Assembly: GCA_050699055.1 (NCBI GenBank)
Contig: JBOHCT010000223.1
Coordinates: 1 to 5,996 of the forward strand
Reading direction: 5' to 3'
DNA length: 5,996 nucleotides
DNA from: JBOHCT01 sp050699055
GTDB lineage: Bacteria; Actinomycetota; Actinomycetes; Streptosporangiales; JBOHCT01
The notes under the pieces were generated by a model. It saw only the letters and a program-made list of their open reading frames with translations, searched no databases and was not told where the DNA came from. Each line of letters begins with the position of its first letter. The stretch's first letter is position 1. The translations under genes were made by a program, and so were the position numbers. Of this stretch, positions 1 through 5,223 are shown piece after piece.

Positions 1-172
1 CCTCGGGCCTGAGTACAAAGACCTCGACTTCGCCGACCTGCATCCACGGACGTTCGTCCGCAAGCACCTGCTCGAGGACGACGACTACGAGATCTACGAG
101 TCACCGGCACCCAAACGCGCGTCGACCCTCGATTACGGGGAACGCCCCCCGTTCGACGACGAGGCCACCTGA
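1..172 (+). CDS. tatB: Sec-independent (twin-arginine) protein translocase subunit TatB, C-terminal fragment
   Basis: The reading frame is open from position 2 and ends at TGA 170-172, giving 56 residues of a protein that begins before the window. It opens LGPEYKDLDFADLHPRTFVR and ends ERPPFDDEAT. From memory, actinobacterial TatB proteins have a similar stretch (LGPEFKD, then N/HPRTF-[VI]RK) after the amphipathic helix, and a similar ERPP-acidic-AT tail. TatB is a single-span membrane protein that, with TatC, receives folded precursors carrying twin-arginine signal peptides. The membrane helix lies outside the window, so the call rests on the tail alone. The acidic LLEDDDYEIYE segment fits the charged cytoplasmic tail of this family. 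The gene converges on the Mrp-type gene. Another TatA/B-like protein is possible but less likely. Confidence 0.75.
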   Translation, partial: LGPEYKDLDFADLHPRTFVRKHLLEDDDYEIYESPAPKRASTLDYGERPPFDDEAT

Positions 173-244
173 GCCAGCCGAACGCGGTGAAGGGCCGCGG
201 TGGGGGGTGGGTCTGCGCCCGTCCTGCCGGCTGGCTCCGGCTGA

Positions 245-343
245 CCCGACCGTGATCCGCTTCTGCGGTCGGGAGTGGAGTGTTGCTCCGGATCCGACCG
301 CAACCGAGACCTTGGAGACCTTGAGGGCCCGCGGGGTGCGGGC
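245..343. terminator. Hairpin cluster between convergent genes, possible bidirectional terminator
   Basis: The 192-bp gap between the TatB stop and the Mrp stop contains several inverted repeats. CCCGACCG at 245-252 pairs perfectly with CGGTCGGG at 266-273 across a 13-nt loop. GCCCGC at 327-332 pairs with GCGGGC at 338-343 across a 5-nt loop. GTTGC at 282-286 pairs with GCAAC at 300-304. No T-run follows any of them, so a classic intrinsic terminator is not shown. U-tract-less hairpins are common at gene ends in G+C-rich actinobacteria. A 9-bp tandem duplication, GAGACCTTG at 306-314 and 315-323, lies between two of the stems. Confidence 0.35.
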
Positions 344-364
344 GCCGGGGCCTCGGGGGCGGAG

Positions 365-1513
365 TCAGTGGGCGGCGACAGACAGCCCGAGCTGACGGCC
401 GACGAGGCCCCGGCCGCGACCGTCGAGGCGCTCGGCCAGTGCCCGCAGCTCCTTGGCGGCAGAGGTGTCGGGGTCGCTCAGGACGAGCGGGTCGCCGCTG
501 TCGCCGCCTTCACGGAGCCGCACGTCGATCGGGATCTCGGAGAGCAGCGGCACGTCGGTGCCGATCGCCTTGCTGAGGGCGTTGGCCACGGCCTTCCCGC
601 CGCCGGAGCCGAAGACCTCGACCCGCTCGCCGCAGTGCGGGCAGGGCAGCCACGACATGTTCTCGATCACACCCACGACCTGCTGGTGGGTCTGCAGCGC
701 GACCGCCCCGGCCCGTGCGGCCACCTCTGCGGCGGCCGGCTGCGGGGTCGTGACGACGAGGATCTCCGCGGACGGTACGAGCTGCGCGACGGAGATCGCG
801 ACGTCGCCGGTGCCCGGCGGCAGATCCATGAGCAGGACGTCAAGGTCGCCCCAGTACACGTCGGACAGGAACTGCTGTACGGCACGGTGCAGCATCGGCC
901 CACGCCACACGACAGGTGCGTTGTGGGACGTGAACATGCCGATCGAGATGACCTGCACCCCGCGTGCCGACGGAGGCATGATCATGTCCTCGACCTGGGT
1001 CGGCTTGCCCGTGACACCGAGCATGCGGGGTACCGAGTGGCCGTAGATGTCGGCGTCGACGACCCCCACCTTGCGCCCCATCGCGGCCAAGGCCGCGGCG
1101 AGGTTGACCGTGACCGAGGACTTGCCGACCCCGCCCTTGCCGCTCGCCACGGCGTACACGCGGGTGAGCGAACCCGGCTGGGCGAACGGGATCTCCCGCG
1201 TCTGCTTGCCGCCACGCAGCTTGTTCTGCAGCTCCTTGCGCTGCTCCTCGCTCATGACGTCGAGCTCGACCCGTACGTCTGTCACGCCGGGGACCTTGCC
1301 CACCTCGGTGGAGACGTCCCTGGTGATCGTTTCGCGGAGAGGACATCCCGCGATCGTGAGCCACACACCCACGCGTACGACCCCGTCGCGGGAGATGTCG
1401 ATGTCCTTGACCATGTCGAGCTCGGTGATCGGGCGGTGGATCTCCGGGTCCTGGACCCGTGCCAGCGCCTGCGTCACCTGCTCGTTGCCGGGTGGACGCG
1501 CCATATGGCCCAT
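365..1513 (-). CDS. mrp: Mrp/ApbC-family iron-sulfur cluster carrier P-loop ATPase
   Basis: The product is 382 residues from ATG 1513. A DUF59/MIP18-like domain fills about residues 10-90 (QDPEIHRPITEL near the start, then a GCP motif with Cys57). A Mrp/NBP35-type P-loop ATPase domain follows, with the deviant Walker A SGKGGVGKSS near 124-133, VVDADIYGHS near 152-161, DLPPGTGD near 230 and a CPHC pair (Cys291, Cys294). In this family the CxxC pair binds a bridging Fe-S cluster in a dimer, and the cluster is passed to apoproteins in an ATP-dependent way in the cytoplasm. The frame also opens from GTG 1558, but that would overlap the upstream gene by 23 bp. ATG 1513 has GGGA 8 nt upstream and leaves a 22-bp gap, so I prefer it; ATG 1504 fits the family length slightly better but has a weaker site. 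It is last in the minus-strand unit. The family call is very safe; the exact start is not. Confidence 0.95.
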   Translation of the reverse strand: MGHMARPPGNEQVTQALARVQDPEIHRPITELDMVKDIDISRDGVVRVGVWLTIAGCPLRETITRDVSTEVGKVPGVTDVRVELDVMSEEQRKELQNKLRGGKQTREIPFAQPGSLTRVYAVASGKGGVGKSSVTVNLAAALAAMGRKVGVVDADIYGHSVPRMLGVTGKPTQVEDMIMPPSARGVQVISIGMFTSHNAPVVWRGPMLHRAVQQFLSDVYWGDLDVLLMDLPPGTGDVAISVAQLVPSAEILVVTTPQPAAAEVAARAGAVALQTHQQVVGVIENMSWLPCPHCGERVEVFGSGGGKAVANALSKAIGTDVPLLSEIPIDVRLREGGDSGDPLVLSDPDTSAAKELRALAERLDGRGRGLVGRQLGLSVAAH

Positions 1514-1535
1514 GCTACGTGTCCCGCGCGACCCC

Positions 1536-2078
1536 TCAAGGGCGGTGGCGTCCGCCACGTCCCTCGGAACGGGCGCCGAGCGCCGCGCGTTCCCCGTCGG
1601 AGGAGAGCTCGTCGGCGATTCGCTGCAGCTCGGAGCGTACGAAGTCGCGGGTGGCCACCTCGCCGAGAGCGATCCGTACGGCGGCGATCTCCCGGGTGAT
1701 GTACTCGGTGTCCGCCTGGCCCTGGTCGCTGCGCCTGCGGTCCTGCTCGTACTGCACCCGGTCGCGGTCGGCCTGGCGATTCTGTGCGAGCAGGATCAGC
1801 GGGGCGGCGTAGGACGCCTGGAGCGAGAGCGCGAGCGTGAGGAAGATGAAGGGGTAGGAGTCGAAGTGCCACGGCCCCGGCGAGACGGTGTTCCAGGCGA
1901 TCCACGCCACGATGACGCCCGTCATCCAGACGATGAAACGCCCCGTCCCGATGACCCGTGCGATCCGTTCCGAGAGCCTGCCGAAGGCTTCGGGGTCGTA
2001 ATGGGGCCTGGGGACGAGCGTTCTTCGGATCTCACGAGGCTGGTCGAGGCGTCCGAGCCTGCGCACGTCACTGGCCAT
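1536..2078 (-). CDS. DUF1003 family membrane protein
   Basis: The product is 180 residues. Two hydrophobic segments are visible, about 47-63 (IVWMTGVIVAWIAWN) and 75-98. The second runs into the family hallmark: YPFIFLTLALS, then QASYAAPLILLAQNRQ. These are the conserved features of DUF1003, a family of two-span inner-membrane proteins without an established biochemical role. A charged, probably helical or coiled-coil region (about 100-155, QNRQADRDRVQYEQDRRR) follows on the cytoplasmic side, then a basic tail. The start overlaps the end of the MgtE-like gene by 11 bp (the ATG lies inside the upstream gene, whose stop is at 2068-2070), which suggests translational coupling. The purine-rich GAGAGGGGG just before the ATG is a good ribosome binding site. 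Family membership is confident; function is unknown. Confidence 0.92.
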   Translation of the reverse strand: MASDVRRLGRLDQPREIRRTLVPRPHYDPEAFGRLSERIARVIGTGRFIVWMTGVIVAWIAWNTVSPGPWHFDSYPFIFLTLALSLQASYAAPLILLAQNRQADRDRVQYEQDRRRSDQGQADTEYITREIAAVRIALGEVATRDFVRSELQRIADELSSDGERAALGARSEGRGGRHRP

Positions 2079-3372
2079 TCGACCCCCTCTCGTCGCCTGG
2101 GACGACGTCGCCTGGGACGACGCCGTCCGCGGCGTTGTCGCGCCAGCCTTCAGGGAGCATGTGGTCGAGCACGTCGTCGACGGTGACCGCTCCGAGCAGG
2201 TGGCCGTGCTCGTCCACGATCGGTGCGGCGGCGAGGTTGTACGTGGCGAGGTAGCGCGCTACCCCCGGCAGCGAGACGCCAGGTCGCAAGGGGTCGACAT
2301 CGGTGTCGGCCGCGCCGCCGACGATCGCCGACGGCTGCTCCCTGAGCAGTCGCTGGAAGTGCGCCATGCCCAGGTAGCGGCCGGTGGGCGTCTCGGTCGG
2401 CGGACGGCAGACGTACACCTGGGAGGCCAGCGCGGGGGTCAACTCGGGGCTACGGACATGGGCGAGCGCCTCCGCGATGGCGGCGTCCGGCGGGAGGATC
2501 ACCACCTCTGTCGTCATCACGCCGCCGGCGGTGTTCTCGGGATAGACCAGCAGCCGGCGTACGGGGTCGGCCTCCTCGGGCTCCATGAGCTTGAGCAACC
2601 CCTCTGCCTGGTCTTCCGGCAGTGCGGCGAGCAGGTCGGCGGCGTCGTCGGGTCCCATGGCCTCGAGTACCCGCGCGGCGCGCTCCTGTTCCAGCATCCC
2701 CACGATCTCGATCTGGTCCTTCTCCGACAGCTCCTCGAGGATGTCGGCGAGCCGTTCGTCGTCCAGCGCGATCGCGACCTCGACGCGCCGCTTGGGAGAC
2801 AGCTCGTGGACCACGTGGGCGAGGTCCGCGGCGCGGAGGTCCTCGAACGCCGCGAGCAGGCTCGCCGCCCCCTGGCCCTCCTCGATCACAGAGAAGCCGG
2901 TCACGGCGTCCCAGCCGACGACGATCGTCTCGCCGTGCCGCCGGCGCAGGCCGCGGCCGTGGGAGCGGCGGCGTACGGCGACCTTCGAGACCACCCAGTC
3001 GCGGGTGCGGGTGGACTCCATGGCCACGTCGGAGACCGTGACGTCCTCGTCGGTCTCCCGGAACTGGACGGTACGGTCGAGCAGCTCGCCGATGACGAGC
3101 GTCTCCGTGCTGCGCTGCTGGAAGCGCCGCATGTTGATCTTCCCGGTGAAGATCACCGCACCGGGGTCGATCGTGGTCACGCGGGTGATCGGCAGGAAGA
3201 CCCGGCGCCTGGGCTGCATCTCGACGACGAACCCCAGAACTCGCGGCGGCTCGCCGGAGAGGCGCAGCGACACGACGACATCGCGTATCCGGCCCACTTG
3301 ATCGCCGATGGGGTCGAAGACCGCGATGCCGGCCAGCCGTGCGATGAACACCCGCGTCGGCGCCCCGTTCAT
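2068..3372 (-). CDS. MgtE N-terminal/CBS domain protein with PRC-barrel-like N-terminus, no channel domain
   Basis: The product is 434 residues. Residues about 1-165 look like PRC-barrel-type beta domains (VFDPIGDQVGRIRDVVV near 18-32). Residues about 168-275 are the MgtE N superhelical domain, with helical hairpins of the kind seen in LSPKRRVEVA, LSEKDQIEIVGML and MGPDDAADLLAALPED. Residues about 278-345 and 348-408 are two CBS modules; the first begins with the MgtE signature YPENTAGGVMTTE and the second contains PIVDEHGHLLGAVTVDDVL. In true MgtE these parts sense cytoplasmic Mg2+ and gate a five-helix channel. Here the protein stops after the second CBS, so it is a soluble sensor-like homologue, not a transporter by itself. 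It is first in the unit with DUF1003 and mrp. ATG 3372 has no close Shine-Dalgarno but has a TAGCCT hexamer 6 nt upstream. The C-terminus carries a GDVVP duplication. The domain call is firm; the role is inferred. Confidence 0.9.
   Translation of the reverse strand: MNGAPTRVFIARLAGIAVFDPIGDQVGRIRDVVVSLRLSGEPPRVLGFVVEMQPRRRVFLPITRVTTIDPGAVIFTGKINMRRFQQRSTETLVIGELLDRTVQFRETDEDVTVSDVAMESTRTRDWVVSKVAVRRRSHGRGLRRRHGETIVVGWDAVTGFSVIEEGQGAASLLAAFEDLRAADLAHVVHELSPKRRVEVAIALDDERLADILEELSEKDQIEIVGMLEQERAARVLEAMGPDDAADLLAALPEDQAEGLLKLMEPEEADPVRRLLVYPENTAGGVMTTEVVILPPDAAIAEALAHVRSPELTPALASQVYVCRPPTETPTGRYLGMAHFQRLLREQPSAIVGGAADTDVDPLRPGVSLPGVARYLATYNLAAAPIVDEHGHLLGAVTVDDVLDHMLPEGWRDNAADGVVPGDVVPGDERGSNGQ
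2083..2091 (-). promoter_or_regulatory. Ribosome binding site for the DUF1003 gene inside the MgtE-like gene
   Basis: On the minus strand the sequence GAGAGGGGG precedes ATG 2078 by 4 nt, with the AGAGG core about 7 nt away. It lies within the last codons of the MgtE-like gene and supports the start that overlaps that gene by 11 bp, hence coupled translation. Confidence 0.6.
2092..2121 (-). repeat. 15-bp tandem duplication encoding GDVVP twice
   Basis: The plus-strand unit GTCGCCTGGGACGAC occurs perfectly at 2092-2106 and 2107-2121. It is in frame and gives the VVPGDVVPGD run in the C-terminal tail of the MgtE-like protein, after the last CBS domain. It probably arose by slippage. Confidence 0.9.
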
Positions 3373-3378
3373 GGTTTG

Positions 3379-3384
3379 AGGCTA
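3379..3384 (-). promoter_or_regulatory. Possible -10 element of a leaderless promoter for the MgtE-like gene
   Basis: Reading the minus strand, TAGCCT (a TANNNT match) ends 6 nt before ATG 3372. That spacing would put transcription start at or very near the A of the start codon, as in the leaderless mRNAs common in actinobacteria. The best Shine-Dalgarno match, AAGG, is 12 nt from the ATG, which is long. No convincing -35 is seen about 17 nt further up. The motif is short and could occur by chance. Confidence 0.3.
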
Positions 3385-3463
3385 CCTTCGCACCGGTGAG
3401 CCGCTGCGGACCCGCGCTACCGCCACCTGCCGCGCCGGCTCGTGGTCTCGGACGGGTTGGTGC

Positions 3464-3545
3464 TGGGGCACCGGCTGGGGCGCCGGGCTGGGGCGCCGGG
3501 CTGGGGCGCGGTACCGGGGCGTCGTGTTGGGGCGTCGCCCGGCGG
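3464..3545. repeat. 13-bp G+C-rich tandem array (array 1, part A)
   Basis: Units beginning TGGGG start at 3464, 3476, 3489 and 3502, with steps of 12, 13 and 13 bp. Two units are the identical TGGGGCGCCGGGC. The next TGGGG start is at 3528, exactly 26 bp (two units) later; a degenerate CGGGG unit sits midway at 3515. A 13-bp period is not a multiple of three, which argues against a protein-coding origin. The same period appears to the left of the second core, at 4967-5102. Confidence 0.8.
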
Positions 3546-3635
3546 TGGCCCCGGCCGCCCCCGGCCGCCCCCGGTCGTTCCCCGGCGGTGGCCCGCGTAC
3601 CCCGGCGGTGGCCCGCGTACCCCGGCGGTGGCCCC
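3546..3635. repeat. 10-bp and 20-bp direct repeats (array 1, part B)
   Basis: CCGGCCGCCC is present twice in tandem (3551-3560, 3561-3570) and begins a third time. Then CCCGGCGGTGGCCCGCGTAC is repeated perfectly at 3581-3600 and 3601-3620, with a partial third copy to 3635. TGG starts at 3589, 3609 and 3629 are therefore 20 bp apart, the same step as between the paired boxes in the core downstream. Confidence 0.85.
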
Positions 3636-3639
3636 GCGT

Positions 3640-3678
3640 GCTCCACGCCGGGTCCCGTGCTCGCTCCACGCCGGGTCC
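3640..3678. repeat. 16-bp direct repeat, 23-bp step
   Basis: GCTCCACGCCGGGTCC occurs at 3640-3655 and again at 3663-3678, each time ending in a GGGTCC word similar to the TGGTCC box of the adjacent core. It fills the space between the 20-bp repeats and the core at 3691. Confidence 0.85.
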
Positions 3679-3690
3679 AGCCCCCCAGGG

Positions 3691-3785
3691 CAAGTGGTCC
3701 ACTCAGAACGTAAGTGGTCCCGTGAATATGGACATAGGGGGCGATTCGCAGCGCTGAGGGGACCACGATCATCTTCTGGGGACCA
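3691..3785 (+). repeat. 95-bp palindromic core repeat, copy 1
   Basis: This segment matches 5129-5223 at 87 of 95 positions without gaps, and 3730-3785 is identical in both. It contains TGGTCC at 3695-3700 and 3715-3720 and the inverse GGACCA at 3760-3765 and 3780-3785. The boxes are mirror-symmetric about 3740 and 20 bp apart on each arm. The inner pair extends to GTGGTCCC/GGGACCAC (3714-3721 with 3759-3766), an 8-bp stem. The 14-bp spacers between boxes are not complementary, so box-wise protein binding is at least as likely as one long RNA hairpin. The layout recalls transposon ends with several transposase sites, for example the multiple terminal repeats of IS21-family elements. No transposase gene is present. 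It lies 137 bp upstream of the AbiEi/DUF559-like gene. Confidence 0.85.
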
Positions 3786-3922
3786 GGTCTTCTCGGGGCC
3801 CACATCTTCTTGATGCTCCATCCGCAGAGGCCCGCCACTCGTCGACGATCCACAAGACGGTTCTGTCCACAGATGGCCTTCCGGCTCTGGCGGGGGAACT
3901 GTCGGGTCGACAGCGTTGGGCC
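3786..3922 (+). promoter_or_regulatory. Leader of the AbiEi/DUF559-like gene with two CTGT-ACAG palindromes
   Basis: CTGTCCACAG at 3863-3872 is a short palindrome with a 2-nt centre. CTGTCG at 3899-3904 pairs with CGACAG at 3908-3913 across GGT, ending 9 nt before ATG 3923. They share the CTGT...ACAG ends and lie where an operator for an autoregulated gene would be. The second could alternatively form an RNA hairpin close to the start codon. Just after the core, GGGGCCCA at 3795-3802 resembles a degraded further box. I see no good -35/-10 pair. The operator reading is inference from the wHTH-like domain of the product. Confidence 0.3.
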
Positions 3923-4867
3923 ATGAACGTGGAGCAACTGCTCACCCGCGGCGGCGGGGTTGTGACCTGGAGGGATCTCGGGGGTGCCTTCGGGGCGGCC
4001 GGTCGTCAACGGGTCGTGACGAGCGGCCGACTGGTCCGTTTGCTTCCCCAGGTCTATGTCCCACCGGAGCTGGTCGACGATCCCCTGACGGTTCGCCGCG
4101 CGGCGGTCGCCTATGCGGGCGGGCGCGGCGCACTCAGCCATGGGAGCGGGCTAGCTGTTCACGGAATGCCCGGCTGGGAGGGGCGTGCGACCCATCTGGC
4201 GGTCGCCCGGAGCGTACGCCTGCGCGGCACAACCAGATTCCTCGTGCACCGGCGTGCTGGCTTCGACCTGAGCGGGCCCAGAGTCGTGCGACGACAGGGC
4301 CTACCTGTGCTGGCGTTGGAGGAGTGTCTCATCGACATGTGGGGCTCCGGGCAGGGCGACGACCAGCGCGCACCCTTCATAACGGCGGCCCGCGAGCGTC
4401 GCACCACCCCCCACCGCGTAAGAGCCGCGCTCCGTGGACGTCCAGTTCCCGACCGAGGGGGTCTGATCCGACTCGCCGAGCTGTTGGAGACAGGGTGCGA
4501 CAGCGAGCTCGAGATCTGGGGATACCTCCACGTGTTCCTCGGCTCGGGCATGCCCGAGCTTGTCCGGCAGTACCGGGTCGTAGCCGATGGAGTTGCGCAC
4601 TACCTCGATCTCGCGCATCTTCCGTCCATGGTCGCGTTGGAGCTCGACGGCGCGTCGTCCCACTCGCCGCACGGTTCCCGGGAGCGGGATACGCGGCGTG
4701 ACGCGAGGTTGGCGAAGCTGGGCTGGCTCACCGTGCGCTTCACGACGCGTCGGCTGCGCGGCGAGCCCGAGACAGTGCGGCGGGAGGCCGGCGAGGTGAT
4801 CGCGCGACGACTCGATCAGTTCGGGGACCAGACGGGCCGAGCGCTTCGCTTGGGAACGGCTGCGTAG
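3923..4867 (+). CDS. AbiEi-antitoxin-like N-terminus fused to DUF559/Vsr-like nuclease-fold domain
   Basis: The product is 314 residues. The N-terminus (about 1-55, MNVEQLLTRGGGVVTWRDL through LPQVYVPPEL) resembles the winged-helix start of type IV AbiEi-family antitoxin proteins that are abundant in actinobacteria. The middle (about 56-140) has the ALSHGSGLAVHGMPGW and HRRAGFDL stretches typical of these proteins. The C-terminus (about 190-295) looks like DUF559: SELEIWGYL, then YLDLAHLPSMVALELDG (Asp229, Glu240, Asp242), SSHSPHGSRERDTRRDARLAKLGWLTVRFT. The D-x(n)-E-x-D pattern fits a PD-(D/E)XK core, although the usual Lys position is not clear. No AbiEii toxin gene adjoins it, so a classic toxin-antitoxin pair is not shown. 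It may be a DNA-binding regulator, a nuclease or a phage-defence factor. ATG 3923 has only a weak upstream site (TTGGG). The gene lies between two direct composite repeats. Confidence 0.8.
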   Translation: MNVEQLLTRGGGVVTWRDLGGAFGAAGRQRVVTSGRLVRLLPQVYVPPELVDDPLTVRRAAVAYAGGRGALSHGSGLAVHGMPGWEGRATHLAVARSVRLRGTTRFLVHRRAGFDLSGPRVVRRQGLPVLALEECLIDMWGSGQGDDQRAPFITAARERRTTPHRVRAALRGRPVPDRGGLIRLAELLETGCDSELEIWGYLHVFLGSGMPELVRQYRVVADGVAHYLDLAHLPSMVALELDGASSHSPHGSRERDTRRDARLAKLGWLTVRFTTRRLRGEPETVRREAGEVIARRLDQFGDQTGRALRLGTAA

Positions 4868-4955
4868 GCGCGCGTGCGGCCGCGGGGCGGACGACGCTTG
4901 AGTGGCCAGCCTCGAGATGGGCCCCCGAGCAAATGATTCGGGGCGCCCGACCGGG

Positions 4956-5128
4956 TGGCGCCGGCCTGGCCTGTCTGGGTGGCGCGCCGGGGTGGCCCGC
5001 CCACGTGGTTCAGCCGGCACCCGCGTGGCCTGCCCTGCTGGTCCCGCCCCCTGGCCCGACCAGGTGCCGTGCCAGCATGGTCCGCCGGCCTGACCGCCCG
5101 GGTGGTTCGGCCGGAGGCCGGACGCCCG
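4956..5128. repeat. Degenerate 13-bp TGG-box array (array 2)
   Basis: Unit starts (TGG, or TGN in two units) occur at 4956, 4967, 4980, 4993, 5006, 5026, 5039, 5052, 5065, 5078, 5091 and 5103. The steps are 11, 13, 13, 13, 20, 13, 13, 13, 13, 13 and 12 bp. The units vary, with a rough consensus TGGCCCGCCCGGG; several match TGGTCC, the box word of the following core. Spacing is conserved more than sequence, as expected for phased binding sites or an old, decayed tandem array. It leads directly into core copy 2, as array 1 leads into copy 1. I see no gene in this stretch; reading frames opposite it are open only because stop codons are rare at this G+C content. Confidence 0.65.
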
Positions 5129-5223
5129 CAGGTGGGCCACTCAGAACGCGGGTGGTCCCGGGAGTACGGACATAGGGGGCGATTCGCAGCGCTGAGGGGA
5201 CCACGATCATCTTCTGGGGACCA
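5129..5223 (+). repeat. 95-bp palindromic core repeat, copy 2
   Basis: This is the second copy of the 3691-3785 core, in the same orientation and 1,438 bp away. Its boxes are TGGGCC at 5133-5138 (one change from TGGTCC), TGGTCC at 5153-5158, and GGACCA at 5198-5203 and 5218-5223. The inner GTGGTCCC/GGGACCAC stem is intact. All eight differences from copy 1 lie in the first 39 bp, and at each one copy 1 has A or T while copy 2 has G or C. It lies 200 bp upstream of the repetitive gene starting at 5424. I see no target-site duplication around it. Confidence 0.85.

Noticed and set aside
275..1699. Long plus-strand open frame opposite mrp
   Set aside because: It is antisense to an unmistakable Mrp protein, is rich in Arg/His/Asp in a way typical of shadow frames in G+C-rich DNA, and has no recognisable domain.
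2161..3399. Long plus-strand open frame opposite the MgtE-like gene
   Set aside because: The minus-strand frame shows full MgtE-N and CBS signatures; the plus frame shows none.
3581..3635. CRISPR array suggested by 20-bp repeats
   Set aside because: The repeats are directly tandem with no unique spacers, and no cas genes are nearby.
3691..3785. Target-site duplication flanking the 95-bp core
   Set aside because: The bases on either side of copy 1 and of copy 2 show no matching short direct repeat, so recent transposition is not demonstrated.
3417..3821. Minus-strand frame through core 1 and array 1 as a real 134-residue protein
   Set aside because: There is no good ribosome binding site, and the 10-, 13- and 20-bp repeats shift phase through the frame. 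The synonymous bias in the core part is noted as a finding, but it is too weak for a gene call.
2450..4141. 563-codon minus-strand open frame
   Set aside because: It crosses the MgtE-like gene in a different frame, the repeat-rich gap and part of the AbiEi-like gene. It stays open only because stop codons are rare at this composition.
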